Counted from the first letter of the stretch, positions 43,023 through 52,235 are shown. The stretch: 64,000 nucleotides of DNA from Zhenpiania hominis (GCF_014333425.1 NZ_JACRYT010000015.1:1-64000); one strand, 5' to 3'. Program-made: numbers and translations. The notes: generated from the sequence alone by a model not told the origin.

Positions 43023-44294
43023 ATGAGAGAGATAAAGAAATGGAAGTCAAAATTTTTAGTAGTTGCATTGGGGCAAGCAATTTCACTGCTGGGAAGTCAT
43101 GGCGTTCAGTTTGCTTTGATCTGGTGGCTTGCGGAGAAAACATCCTCTCCGTTGATGCTGGGAATATCCGGGCTGGTAGCGTACTTGCCCATGACCTTGT
43201 TCAGCCCGATTGCCGGAATTGCCGCCGACAGAATCAACCGCAAGTTTATCTGTATTTTTTCAGACATGGCTATGGGAATGGCGGCGATGATTTATGCGGT
43301 TCTGCTGTACTTTTTCGACCTGCCAGTATGGACGGTTTTTATCATGCTGTGTGTAAGAGGGATCGGCAGTACCTTTCAGCAGCCGGCCATCCAGTCCGTT
43401 ATTCCACAATTGGTTCCGGAAAACCAGCTTGTAAAAACCAATGGATGGATGCAACTGATGAATGCGGGATCCTTTTTCCTGGGGCCTGTGATAGGCGCGT
43501 CTCTATACGCGGCTTTTCCGATGTCAGTTGTTTTAATGAGCGATGTGGCAGGTGCCATTCTCGCCAGTACAGCTCTGGCGATCGTAAAAATTCCCAAGTT
43601 GGAGAGACAGCAAGCCCAAAAAGAAACGATGATGCGGCAGTTTAAAGCAGGTCTTAATGTGTTCCAGGAGGATAAAAAACTGCTTTATTTGGTAATAGGC
43701 GAAGCTTTGTGCATGTTCTTTTATGCGCCGCTGTCCTCCTTTTATCCGCTGATGACCAGTGACTTTTTTAATCTGTCGGCTATGTACGGAAGCGCTGTAG
43801 AACTTGCATTTGCAGTCGGAATGATCGTATCATCTCTGTTGTTTTCAAGTGTATGGAAGGTTAAGAAAAAGATTCAAACGTCGTTTGCCGGGCTTCTTGG
43901 AATGGGGATGACTGCTGCTGTTTGCGGTATTTTGCCGCCGGTTTATACCGGGTGGTTCATCTTTGCCGGCATGTGCGTTTTCCTTGGAGCATCGGGAAAT
44001 GTGCATTCTATTCCATTAAACGCGTATATTCAGGAGACAGTAGCGCCGGAAAAAATGGGGCGGGCATTTTCCGTCCTGACGCTGATTTCATCAATAACAA
44101 TGCCGGCTGGTCTATTGATGAGCAGTCCTGTCGCAGAGGAGGTGGGCGTAAATACATGGTTTTTCATCGCGGGGATCAGCATGCTTGTGCTGACAGCGGT
44201 CGTACTGTTTTGTTATAAGCTTAAGTATCCGAAAAGGAGTGAAGGCTACAGGCGGACTACACAAGGAAATGGGAAGAAAAATAAGAGGGCTTGA
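43023..44294 (+). CDS. MFS multidrug/macrolide exporter (Mef-like, DHA3 type)
   Basis: This 423-residue membrane protein has about twelve hydrophobic segments. The first loop motif is GIAADRINRK (MFS motif A, GxxxDRxxRK), and the N terminus WKSKFLVVALGQAISLLGSHGVQFALIWWLAE is typical of the MefA/TetV-type DHA3 family. A basic C-terminal tail follows. The substrate is expected to be a macrolide or other hydrophobic drug by family, not by proof. Expression is likely controlled by the leader-peptide and double-terminator region upstream. It is not close enough to Mef(A) to name it so. Confidence 0.88.
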   Translation: MREIKKWKSKFLVVALGQAISLLGSHGVQFALIWWLAEKTSSPLMLGISGLVAYLPMTLFSPIAGIAADRINRKFICIFSDMAMGMAAMIYAVLLYFFDLPVWTVFIMLCVRGIGSTFQQPAIQSVIPQLVPENQLVKTNGWMQLMNAGSFFLGPVIGASLYAAFPMSVVLMSDVAGAILASTALAIVKIPKLERQQAQKETMMRQFKAGLNVFQEDKKLLYLVIGEALCMFFYAPLSSFYPLMTSDFFNLSAMYGSAVELAFAVGMIVSSLLFSSVWKVKKKIQTSFAGLLGMGMTAAVCGILPPVYTGWFIFAGMCVFLGASGNVHSIPLNAYIQETVAPEKMGRAFSVLTLISSITMPAGLLMSSPVAEEVGVNTWFFIAGISMLVLTAVVLFCYKLKYPKRSEGYRRTTQGNGKKNKRA

Positions 44295-44400
44295 GCGCAA
44301 ATTCGCTGCAGATTGTGGTACAATGAAAAAAACATATTCCAGCGGGATTCTGCTTTATCCAAATCAGCGGATCCCGTGAATGGATAAGGAGGAAAAAGAA

Positions 44401-44967
44401 ATGCGAAAAAATCTCGGAGCGAACCCATACGTTTATCCGCAGCCGGTTCTGATCGTGGCAACTTATGGGGAAGACGGAACTCCCGATGCCATGAATGTAG
44501 CTTATGGGGGGATCGTAAATTCCAATCGAATCCAGATTAATATCGGAGTGCGCCATAAAACATCGGATAATATCAAAGCAAAGCAGGCATTTACCGTAGG
44601 CATTGCGGATGAAAAGAATCTGGAGGCTGCGGATTATGTGGGAATTGTGTCCGGCCATGATGAGCCGGATAAAATCCGAAAATCCGGGTTCCATCTGATA
44701 AAAAGCGAATTCGTAGACGCGCCGGTGATCGAGGATCTTCCCATCTGCCTGGAATGCAGAGTGGAAGAAATCAATCAGTATAATGCGACGCTGCGTATTG
44801 TGGCGGAGATTGTGAACGTCAGTGCAGATGAAAGCATTTTGGATGGGAACGGAAATATTAATCCGGCCAGGCTAAAAGCGATTTCCTATGACCCGGCCAA
44901 TAAAACCTATCTAAAAGTGGGCGGGAAGGCAGGAAACGCGTTTTCTGATGGAAACAGACTGAAATGA
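44401..44967 (+). CDS. Flavin reductase-like FMN-binding protein
   Basis: This 188-residue protein of the split-barrel flavoprotein family uses ATG 44401 behind AAGGAGG; ATG 44380 lies before that site. It has the pattern YPQPVLIVATYGEDGTPDAMNVAYGGIVNSNRIQINI, then HKTSDNIKAKQAFTVGIA and the C-terminal TYLKVGGKAGNAFSDG. Such proteins bind FMN and act as flavin reductases or related oxidoreductases. Its stop overlaps the start of a diguanylate cyclase gene (ATGA, 44964-44967), so the two are translationally coupled. Confidence 0.88.
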   Translation: MRKNLGANPYVYPQPVLIVATYGEDGTPDAMNVAYGGIVNSNRIQINIGVRHKTSDNIKAKQAFTVGIADEKNLEAADYVGIVSGHDEPDKIRKSGFHLIKSEFVDAPVIEDLPICLECRVEEINQYNATLRIVAEIVNVSADESILDGNGNINPARLKAISYDPANKTYLKVGGKAGNAFSDGNRLK

Positions 44968-46865
44968 ACTGGCAGCGCTCAATGGCTGCGACGGTACTGC
45001 TGATTCTTCTGATTGTAGCAGCTTCGTTTCTGGCAACCAGTCGAATCAACCAGATGGAAGAAAATCGGAGCTTTACGAGGCTCTATGAAGAGACGAACAA
45101 TCTGGTATGGGATATTGAGGACGCGGTAGAAAGCGATCAGAAGCAAATGAAAGCTCTCGCAGATGTGGTGGCAGGATATGAGGATTTGGATTCGCCAGAG
45201 CTTTGGCGGGTTCTGGACTCTTACAGTGGAATTGATATGATGGCCCGTCTGGAGCTTCTGCTTCCGGATAACACGGTTCTGACAACCGGTGGGAAAAGAA
45301 TAGACGCGGAGGGGAAGCTCTCCTTTGAGACAGAATCTGCGAAAGGTGTGCATCTCAGCGATCGGGAAACGGATCTTGAGAATGATGGGAAGTATATTGT
45401 ACGCAGCTATGTTCCTGTCATAAAAGAGGGAGAGACACTTGCCATGCTGTATAGTGTCATTGATCTTGCGCGCCTGCCGGAGGAAATGGCAGCGGAACCT
45501 TACGGAGGTGAAGCGGCGGTTTATTTGATTGATGGAGCCACTGGAGATTTTTTGATGGATACTTGGCACAATGAGCCGGGAGGCAACATCTGGGCCCTCG
45601 GTGAGAGACAAATGGCCCCTGGATATAACCATGAACAGTTGAAACAGGGACTGATTGATGGGAAAACCGGATATGTTGTATTCGTATCTGAGACAATTGG
45701 CGAAAATCTTTATTTTTATTATGAACCGGTCAGTGTCAATCAGTGGAGGGTTGCGCTGTCTGTTCCGCGGGATACGGTATTTGCCGGAGCAGATGGGATA
45801 CGGAACGTTCTTAATATGTTTCTGCTCTTTGAGGCGGTGTGCTTTATCCTGTACTTTCTGTGGATGATTTTTTATGTGCGGAGTGTAACCAACGAAAAAC
45901 AGCGTCAGCTGGATACGATTCAGTATATATACGATGTAGAAAAGCTGCTGTTCAATGCCCACGAAAACCGGGGAAATATGGAGAAGGCCCTGGAAAAGAT
46001 CGCTCACATGACGTCTGCCGGAAAAGCTGGGTTTTGGATTGTGGAAGACTCAAGGCCAGTACATTTCTTTTCCTGGGCTGCCCAGTCGGAGAAAAAGTCT
46101 CACGAGGCGGCAGAGGGGCCGAAGACGGCTGCCTGGCTTCTGGAATATTTTAAAGAAGGAAACCGGTTGTTTACTGCCCATGGTGAACAGGAAATTCAGG
46201 AAAAGATACCCGATGAAGCGCGGGATACCGTGAGAAGTTTGGTTGCCGTGCCGGTGGAGGCTGTAGATGGAACTATTTGCGGAATTCTGGAAATATACAA
46301 CAGCGCAGAAAGAAAATGGAGCCCAACGATGTTAAAGAGTGTGGAATTCAGTTTTGGTATGTTCTGTAATAACCTGCATTCCTATAATGTGATTAAAGCA
46401 AAAGGTGAAAGAGATGCTCTCACCGGACTTTACAACCGAAACCGCTACGAGATGGATCTTCTGACATATCCGGATCGTTATGAGTATTCCCTGGCATGCG
46501 TGTATATTGATGTAAACGGACTTCACGAACTGAACAACAGCAGCGGACATGAAGCTGGGGACAATATGCTGAAAACAGTAGCCGCCCAAATCCGAAAAAT
46601 GTTCGGAGAGCAATATACCTATCGCATTGGCGGCGATGAATTTCTTGCGTTCGCCTCAGATATGGAAAAGGAAACTGCGGAGCGCCTGGGAAAAGAGCTT
46701 ACAGAAGTGCTGGAACAGCAAAATATCTATGTTTCCGTAGGAGTGCAATGGCAAGAACACGTTCCTTCAATAAACACGCTGATCAAGGCTGCTGAAAAGA
46801 ATATGTATGCGAAAAAAACCGCTTTTTACGAGCAACAGAATCCTGACAGGAAGATTAGAAATTAG
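44964..46865 (+). CDS. Membrane sensor diguanylate cyclase (dCACHE-TM-GAF-like-GGDEF)
   Basis: This 633-residue protein has an N-terminal membrane helix (MAATVLLILLIVAASFLA), an extracytoplasmic dCACHE-like sensor (about 30-275) and a second membrane helix (LNMFLLFEAVCFILYFLWMIFYV). A GAF-like region spans about 325-460, and a C-terminal GGDEF domain has an intact GGDEF active site at 556-560 (YRIGGDEFLAF) and DALTGLYNRNRYE. No EAL domain is present. It should make cyclic di-GMP in response to an external ligand. It is coupled to the flavin reductase gene. Confidence 0.92.
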   Translation: MNWQRSMAATVLLILLIVAASFLATSRINQMEENRSFTRLYEETNNLVWDIEDAVESDQKQMKALADVVAGYEDLDSPELWRVLDSYSGIDMMARLELLLPDNTVLTTGGKRIDAEGKLSFETESAKGVHLSDRETDLENDGKYIVRSYVPVIKEGETLAMLYSVIDLARLPEEMAAEPYGGEAAVYLIDGATGDFLMDTWHNEPGGNIWALGERQMAPGYNHEQLKQGLIDGKTGYVVFVSETIGENLYFYYEPVSVNQWRVALSVPRDTVFAGADGIRNVLNMFLLFEAVCFILYFLWMIFYVRSVTNEKQRQLDTIQYIYDVEKLLFNAHENRGNMEKALEKIAHMTSAGKAGFWIVEDSRPVHFFSWAAQSEKKSHEAAEGPKTAAWLLEYFKEGNRLFTAHGEQEIQEKIPDEARDTVRSLVAVPVEAVDGTICGILEIYNSAERKWSPTMLKSVEFSFGMFCNNLHSYNVIKAKGERDALTGLYNRNRYEMDLLTYPDRYEYSLACVYIDVNGLHELNNSSGHEAGDNMLKTVAAQIRKMFGEQYTYRIGGDEFLAFASDMEKETAERLGKELTEVLEQQNIYVSVGVQWQEHVPSINTLIKAAEKNMYAKKTAFYEQQNPDRKIRN

Positions 46866-46906
46866 GAATGCGGAGAAAAGCGGAAAGCATACATCTGCTA
46901 AACAGA

Positions 46907-46954
46907 AAAATAACCTCCAGGCTATAGCGCGTCCCGCTTTCCGGAGGTTATTTG
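46907..46954. terminator. Terminator between the diguanylate cyclase and XRE genes
   Basis: ATAACCTCC (46910-46918) pairs with GGAGGTTAT (46943-46951), with A-rich left and T-rich right flanks. It serves convergent genes and overlaps the XRE gene's stop. Confidence 0.75.
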
Positions 46955-47202
46955 TTGTATTTTAAGCCGTTAAAAAGCGTATTGTAATCCGTATGAAAAA
47001 TTTCCACAAGTGCTTTCAGTTCGCTGACCCGTATATTGTACGTACCTGCCTCCATCTGGGAATACGCGCTTCGTGAAGTGGGGAGACTACGGAGCTGCAG
47101 CTGCGCGGCAACCTGCTCCTGTGTCATGTTCGCGCTCTCACGGAGCTGTCTCAAGTTTTCTCCGATAGAGATGTCATCGATCTGTTTAATTTTCTGTGCC
47201 AT
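46948..47202 (-). CDS. XRE-family repressor-like protein
   Basis: This 84-residue minus-strand protein starts at ATG 47202 behind AGAGAG; a longer frame to 47277 would cross the shared operator region. It is a Cro/CI-type HTH: SIGENLRQLRESANMTQEQVAAQLQLRSLPTSRSAYSQMEAGTYNIRVSELKALVEIF. It is divergent from a 77-residue gene across a palindromic TTGCAA region, so autoregulation and control of that gene are likely. The target and signal are unknown. Confidence 0.82.
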   Translation of the reverse strand: MAQKIKQIDDISIGENLRQLRESANMTQEQVAAQLQLRSLPTSRSAYSQMEAGTYNIRVSELKALVEIFHTDYNTLFNGLKYNK

Positions 47203-47271
47203 ACTTTTATACTCTCTTAATTCAGGCAGTTTATAGGTTAATATTGATTCTAGTACAGATTTTTCATATAA

Positions 47272-47291
47272 TTGCAATGTATAAATTGCAA
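47272..47291. promoter_or_regulatory. Candidate operator of the divergent XRE/small-protein pair
   Basis: Two copies of the self-complementary word TTGCAA (47272-47277 and 47286-47291) are separated by 8 bp in the shared upstream region. Confidence 0.5.
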
Positions 47292-47309
47292 AAGAAAGGC
47301 AGAAATCAG

Positions 47310-47543
47310 ATGAACAGGGAAGAATATAATCGAGTTCTGGAAAAGCTGGCGGAAAAAAGAGGTATCACTGAGGCGGAAGCGGAGCAGGGGCTGCAGGATG
47401 TGCTGGACGATATTTTCGAATACCTGGATGATACTGCCCGGAGCAGATGGCTCAAATTAGCGGGAAAAAAAGACAAAATGACGACGGAAGATTTTGTGGA
47501 ATGCATGGCGGAATTGTTTCAAATCGTGGAGAAAAAACGGTAA
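47310..47543 (+). CDS. Uncharacterised 77-residue protein
   Basis: The frame starts at ATG 47310, eleven bases after AAAGG. The protein is helical and very charged, with KLAEKRGITEAEAEQGLQDVLDDIFEYLDD then a second helical part KMTTEDFVECMAELFQIVEKKR. It has one Cys and no membrane segment. I do not recognise it. Its divergent arrangement with an XRE regulator and the shared operator-like repeat suggests a regulated small effector or a toxin-antitoxin-like pair, but this is inference. Confidence 0.65.
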   Translation: MNREEYNRVLEKLAEKRGITEAEAEQGLQDVLDDIFEYLDDTARSRWLKLAGKKDKMTTEDFVECMAELFQIVEKKR

Positions 47544-47588
47544 TATTCGCATATGTTTAAAATTTTCTCCTTTTTTATAAATATTTAG

Positions 47589-47617
47589 TTGACAATCCGT
47601 ATACGCTATAATACAAT
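47589..47617 (+). promoter_or_regulatory. Promoter of the acyl-CoA synthetase gene
   Basis: TTGACA (47589-47594) and TACAAT (47612-47617) are 17 bp apart. A better-looking TATAAT at 47607 has only 12-bp spacing. Confidence 0.6.
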
Positions 47618-47695
47618 GCGTATTGTAAATAATTAAATGCAAATATGCGATTATATAATGCAATTTTAAAATTAATCATAAAGGAGAAAGAAATC

Positions 47696-49354
47696 ATGCA
47701 GAGAACTTATGACGATCGGATGTTTATTGACACTTTTGAACATCAGTTTACGTGGCTCAACGGCTTTATGAGAAACGTGACCCGTTACGGAAAAAAGCTG
47801 GCGATTATCGATCCGGCGGAAGACAAGACCTGGACATATGAAGAATTCAACCGGGAAGCCAACCGCCTGGCTCACGCGCTGCGCAAAGACGGCGTAGGAA
47901 AAAATGATGTTGTGATGATCGCGCTTATGAACTGCCCGGAATTCTGCTTTAACTATGTGGGACCCAGAAAAATCGGAGCGATTCTCAACATGGCGAACTT
48001 CAACCTTTCCGCGGGAGAACTGGCGCTGCTGATCAATCACAATGAACCGAAAGTCATCATCTATTCTGCGGATATTTCCGAAACTATGGCGCAGGCCATT
48101 GAGATGGCGGAACACAAACCGGTACACGCGGTAATGGCTGATAATCTGAAAGGCGTGGAGCTTCCGGAGGGACATCTTTCCTACGAAGATTATGTCGCGG
48201 GACAGCCGGAAGAAAATCCGGAAATGGATTTCGTACCGCACATTTACGATGAAGTAGTGCGCATGTGTACCAGTGGAACTTCATCGCTGCCAAAGAGCGT
48301 ACCGCTTAATGATATCAATGAAGTGCTGTCCGCTCATGACGCGATCATGCACTATCCGCTGAACTGCAAGGATGTCTGCATGAATATGACTCCGCTGTTT
48401 CACAGAGGCGGAAGCCATTCCGGCGGAACCTGCCCGACCTTTTATGTGGGCGGAGCGCTGGTAGTTGTGCGCTCGTTTACTCCGCGCTCCACTCTGCAGT
48501 ATGTTGAAAAATACGGAATCACCTATCTGACCGGATCCCCCGCGACACTGGAAATGCTGGCCCGTGTGCAGGAAAAGACTCCGTTTGATATTTCTTCCCT
48601 GAGAGGGCTGGTAACGATGGGAGCGCCGTTTGAAAAGTCGGCCTGCATGCGCTATCTGAAAATGCTGACGCCAAATATCCTCAACGGTTACGGAACTACG
48701 GAAACTTTCTGGAATTCCTTCCTGCGGCCGTACGATCTTCCGGACTTCGCGGGGACAGTAGGCGGCAGCTGCATTGACGACGAAGTGCGTGTTGTGAAAA
48801 TCTATGAGGACCGCAAGGCGGAACCGGACGAGGTGGTGCCGCAGGATAACGAGACCGTAGGAGAAATCATTATCCGTACGCCGGCAAAGACTACGTACAG
48901 CTACTATAAGAATCCGGAAGAACAGGAGAAAAAATTCTATAAAGGCTGGATGTATACCGCCGATCTGGGATATTGGGACGAGCATTCCTATATTACTGTC
49001 AATGGTCGGAAGGATGATATGATTGTGTGCTCTGCCGAGAATATTTATCCGACGCAGATTGAAGAGGTTCTAAGTGGATTTGACAAAGTTAAAGACTCCA
49101 TTGTGACCGCTGTGCCGGATAAGGTTCGGGGAGAGGTTGTAGTTGCTTATGTCATTGCCGAAGATCCGACCCTGACGATAGAGGAACTGGCGAATTTCTG
49201 CCACGAGAGCCCGATGCTTTCAAAATACAAACGGCCGCGCTGGTACCGGATTGTGGACAGCCTGCCGCTTACGGCAACCGGAAAGAAAATGCATTACGTG
49301 ATGAAACAGCAGGCTCTGGAGGATCTGGAGAAGGGTCTGTTAAAGAGAAAGTAG
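47696..49354 (+). CDS. AMP-forming acyl-CoA synthetase (AMP-binding enzyme)
   Basis: This 552-residue member of the ANL superfamily activates a carboxylic acid via an acyl-adenylate. The start is ATG 47696 behind AAAGGAG. The AMP-binding P-loop is atypical: MCTSGTSSLPKSV instead of the usual TSGTTGxPKG. Other motifs are normal: LNGYGTTETFW, YTADLGYWDEHSYITVNGRKDDMI and the C-terminal lysine in TATGKKMHYV. It is followed 8 bp later by a hotdog thioesterase gene. A CoA ester of a fatty or aromatic acid is the likely product; the substrate cannot be fixed. Confidence 0.9.
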   Translation: MQRTYDDRMFIDTFEHQFTWLNGFMRNVTRYGKKLAIIDPAEDKTWTYEEFNREANRLAHALRKDGVGKNDVVMIALMNCPEFCFNYVGPRKIGAILNMANFNLSAGELALLINHNEPKVIIYSADISETMAQAIEMAEHKPVHAVMADNLKGVELPEGHLSYEDYVAGQPEENPEMDFVPHIYDEVVRMCTSGTSSLPKSVPLNDINEVLSAHDAIMHYPLNCKDVCMNMTPLFHRGGSHSGGTCPTFYVGGALVVVRSFTPRSTLQYVEKYGITYLTGSPATLEMLARVQEKTPFDISSLRGLVTMGAPFEKSACMRYLKMLTPNILNGYGTTETFWNSFLRPYDLPDFAGTVGGSCIDDEVRVVKIYEDRKAEPDEVVPQDNETVGEIIIRTPAKTTYSYYKNPEEQEKKFYKGWMYTADLGYWDEHSYITVNGRKDDMIVCSAENIYPTQIEEVLSGFDKVKDSIVTAVPDKVRGEVVVAYVIAEDPTLTIEELANFCHESPMLSKYKRPRWYRIVDSLPLTATGKKMHYVMKQQALEDLEKGLLKRK

Positions 49355-49362
49355 GAAAGAAA

Positions 49363-49797
49363 GTGACCTGGAGTTATCAGCGGCGTGTCCGCTATTATGA
49401 AACAGACCGCATGGGAGTGGTACACCATTCCAATTACCTGCGGCTTATTGAAGATGCCCGCATGGACTGGATTCAGGACCACATTATGAATTATAACGAA
49501 ATGGAGAAGATGGGAATCATCATTCCCGCGGCTTCCGCGTCGGGAAACTTTCGGACGTACCTGAAATATGACGATCCCTTTTCCGTAGAAGTAAAATTGA
49601 TTCAGTTCAGTGGCGTGCGCATGAAATTTGCGTATCAGATTTATCATTCAGAGACGGGAAAACTTTGTTACGAAGGCGAGAGCGTGCATTTTTTCGCGAC
49701 CGGCGAGGACTATCATCCGTTTTCGATCAAGCGCAAGTTCCCGGAACTATACGAGAAATTTAAAAACTGCATGGAAAGCGATCCAGAGCAAAAGTAA
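49363..49797 (+). CDS. Hotdog-fold acyl-CoA thioesterase (4HBT/YbgC-like)
   Basis: This 144-residue protein starts with GTG at 49363 behind AGGAAAGAAA. The hotdog signature is clear: RRVRYYETDRMGVVHHSNYLRLIEDARMDW, with the catalytic Asp in ETDRMG, then DPFSVEVKLIQFSGVRMKFAYQIY. It belongs to the 4-hydroxybenzoyl-CoA thioesterase/YbgC group. It is co-transcribed with the acyl-CoA synthetase, so the pair could make and hydrolyse the same or successive CoA esters. Confidence 0.9.
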   Translation: MTWSYQRRVRYYETDRMGVVHHSNYLRLIEDARMDWIQDHIMNYNEMEKMGIIIPAASASGNFRTYLKYDDPFSVEVKLIQFSGVRMKFAYQIYHSETGKLCYEGESVHFFATGEDYHPFSIKRKFPELYEKFKNCMESDPEQK

Positions 49798-49824
49798 GCT
49801 GAGACCGCCTGATTACAACAACAT

Positions 49825-49866
49825 AGGCCGGAGACCGCCGCGGCGGTCTCCGGCCTGTTTCTCTTT
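49825..49866. terminator. Strong terminator between the thioesterase and LysR genes
   Basis: A perfect 16-bp stem AGGCCGGAGACCGCCG (49825-49840) / CGGCGGTCTCCGGCCT (49841-49856) with almost no loop, followed by GTTTCTCTTT. The genes on either side converge. Confidence 0.88.
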
Positions 49867-49874
49867 CTGGGGAT

Positions 49875-50777
49875 TTAAAGGATGTCCTTTGGCTTTTGCT
49901 CCTGCAGGATCCTGAGGAAGAGAGCCGCGGCGGGATTGAGCAGAGATTTGCGCCAGGCTACCGCGCAGGTGATGGAAGCGTCGGCGTGATCGATGGGTAC
50001 GACTTCAATCGAAGAGGCGGATATTTCTCTGGAAAAGGTGATCGGAAGAATGGAAATCCCAAGCCCCGCGCTGATACACAGGAGTACGGACTTCATATCG
50101 TTAAACTGATTGATCACATGAGGGTAAAAACGATACATGCGGCAGTAGTTCATGATCTGCATGTAGAGAATCGGGTTCTCCTCCTCGGAAATCAGGATAA
50201 ATCGCTCCTTTTGAAGCGCGGAAGGATTCAAATCCGCGCCGGCTCCGGCCAGCGGATGGCCTGCGGGCAGAATCAAACCCAGAGTTTCCGTATGGGTGAC
50301 AATGGTGTCAAACTCATCACTGTCCGGCAGCATATCCATATACAGAAAATGAAAGTCATAATGATCTTCGCCTTCTTCCAGCAGAGCGTCTCCGGAAGAC
50401 ACGTATGTGACGTCCACAATGATATCGGGGTATTGTTCCCCAAAAATGCGGAGACACTTGGTTAAAAAGGTGTTGGCGGAAGGAACGGTAGCGAGATTCA
50501 GGCGCCCTTTCGCTCCGTCATGCAGCTGCTTTACCGCATAAGCGCCTTTTTTCGCCGCTTCCAGGATCTCCCGGGCGTACGGGAGGAAGGTTCTACCCTC
50601 TTCCGTAAGTCGAACATCCCGCTTTGTCCGGTAGAAGAGTTTGACTCCCAGCTGCTGTTCCAGATCATGGATCTGGCGGCTGATGGTGGATTGAGGCACG
50701 TCATTCTGCTTTGCCGCGTTCGTAAAATTCAACGTCTGGCTGACCGATAAAAAACTTTTAATCTGGTTTAAATTCAT
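49875..50777 (-). CDS. LysR-family transcriptional regulator
   Basis: This 300-residue minus-strand protein uses ATG 50777 behind GGGGGATAACG. The N-terminal HTH is MNLNQIKSFLSVSQTLNFTNAAKQ, then VPQSTISRQIHDLEQQLGVKLFYR. The effector domain follows (LNLATVPSANTFLTKCLRIF, VDVTYVSSGDALLEEG, SAGLGISILPI). It is divergent from the ketoacyl-synthase gene with a 155-bp shared upstream region, the usual arrangement for a LysR target, so control of that gene is likely. Confidence 0.92.
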   Translation of the reverse strand: MNLNQIKSFLSVSQTLNFTNAAKQNDVPQSTISRQIHDLEQQLGVKLFYRTKRDVRLTEEGRTFLPYAREILEAAKKGAYAVKQLHDGAKGRLNLATVPSANTFLTKCLRIFGEQYPDIIVDVTYVSSGDALLEEGEDHYDFHFLYMDMLPDSDEFDTIVTHTETLGLILPAGHPLAGAGADLNPSALQKERFILISEEENPILYMQIMNYCRMYRFYPHVINQFNDMKSVLLCISAGLGISILPITFSREISASSIEVVPIDHADASITCAVAWRKSLLNPAAALFLRILQEQKPKDIL

Positions 50778-50932
50778 CGTTATCCCCCATTGATTGACAG
50801 GTGTCCCGAGGAGTGGTATCATCGAAACAAGAAATCTTTTTTATCAATATTCGCGCGTAATTCTCTCTATTTATCCGATTTTGCTATTATACAATAAGAT
50901 CTTCTTCCTGTAAAGAGGATTCGGAGGGACCA

Positions 50933-52150
50933 ATGAAAACAAAACTTGTAGTTACCGGAATGGGTGCGGTTACACCGATTGGATGCGGTGTGGAAACATA
51001 CTGGAATAACCTGGTGAACGGAGCCTGCGGGATTGATTCGATCACACAGTTTGACGCTGCCAATCTGGCTGTTCAGATTGCCGCGGAGGTCAGAGATTTT
51101 GACATCGCGGCGCATATGCCGAAAAAGCTGATACGGGAAACAGACGCTTTTACGCAGTATGCTTATGTAGCGGCAAAAGAAGCGCTGGGGGACGCCCTTC
51201 CGGCTGAACCGGACCGTGTGGGAATCGTTATGGGGACAGCTATGGCGGGAGTGGCGACGACGGCGGCTACTCAGGAAGTGCTGACCAACGCGGTCCACAA
51301 AAATGTAGGTCCCCGCTTTGTACCCCGGATTCTGGGAAACATCGCCGCGGCGCAGATTGCGATTAATTACGGGATCTGCGGTCCAAGTCTGACTTTGTCG
51401 ACCGCGTGCGCTTCCGGAGGGGACGCGGTTTCCACCGGAGCGATGCTGCTGCTTTCCGGTGAGGCGGACGCGGTGCTGGCGGTGGGCGCTGAGAGCATTC
51501 TCTGCCCGCTGGTCATTTATTCTCTTGCCAACGCCCATACATTATCACGGACAAACGATGATCCGCAGCATGCCTGCCGCCCCTTTGACACTGGAAGAAA
51601 CGGTTTCGTTATTGGAGAAGGCGGCGGCGCGTTGGTGCTGGAGACCGAGGAACACGCGAAAAAGCGCGGAGCCAGGATTTATGCCGAACTTGCCGGATGG
51701 GCCAACAATAATGACGCGTATCATGTTATCAATCCAATCCCGGATGGAACGAATTCCGCGGTCTGTATGCTCCGGGCTTTGGAACGCGCTGGAATCGCGC
51801 CGGAAGAAGTGGGATATATCAATGCCCACGGGACGGGAACGAAAACCGGCGACCGCGCGGAAATGGCAGCTCTGCGGAGAGTGTTCGGCCCGTCCGGAGC
51901 GCGCCCTGCGGTGAGTTCAACAAAAGGCGCTACCGGGCACATGATGGGAAGCGGCGGAATTACCGAAGCCATTGCCTGCATCCAGGCCATCCGCTGCGGC
52001 GTGTTGCCGCCGACGCTGAATCTGGAAGAGCCGGAGGACGACTTTAACTTTGTCGCGGAGCAATGTCGGGAACAGGAAATTAACGTGGCAATGAGCAATG
52101 CGTTTGGATTTGGAGGTCAGAATTCGAGTCTGGTGTTTCGGGGAGTATAA
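50933..52150 (+). CDS. Beta-ketoacyl-ACP synthase (KAS II, FabF-like)
   Basis: This is a 405-residue thiolase-fold condensing enzyme. The catalytic Cys159 is in TACASGGDA; the two histidines are in NAHGTGT and KGATGHMMG; the FGFGGQNSSLVF end is typical. GGAGG precedes ATG 50933. It is not in a fab operon; it sits alone opposite a LysR gene and near an acyl-CoA synthetase and thioesterase. A role in a specialised acyl chain rather than bulk membrane lipid is possible, but the sequence is a standard FabF type. Confidence 0.92.
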   Translation: MKTKLVVTGMGAVTPIGCGVETYWNNLVNGACGIDSITQFDAANLAVQIAAEVRDFDIAAHMPKKLIRETDAFTQYAYVAAKEALGDALPAEPDRVGIVMGTAMAGVATTAATQEVLTNAVHKNVGPRFVPRILGNIAAAQIAINYGICGPSLTLSTACASGGDAVSTGAMLLLSGEADAVLAVGAESILCPLVIYSLANAHTLSRTNDDPQHACRPFDTGRNGFVIGEGGGALVLETEEHAKKRGARIYAELAGWANNNDAYHVINPIPDGTNSAVCMLRALERAGIAPEEVGYINAHGTGTKTGDRAEMAALRRVFGPSGARPAVSSTKGATGHMMGSGGITEAIACIQAIRCGVLPPTLNLEEPEDDFNFVAEQCREQEINVAMSNAFGFGGQNSSLVFRGV

Positions 52151-52235
52151 AAGATGAAATTGAATGGTCCCAGTGACCGGCAGTCAGAAATAGCTGCCGC
52201 TGAATTGTAGCCAAGTCCCTTCAATCCGGGCTGAA

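Noticed and set aside
47607..47612. Perfect TATAAT upstream of the acyl-CoA synthetase gene
   Set aside because: Only 12 bp from TTGACA; TACAAT at 17-bp spacing is the better -10.
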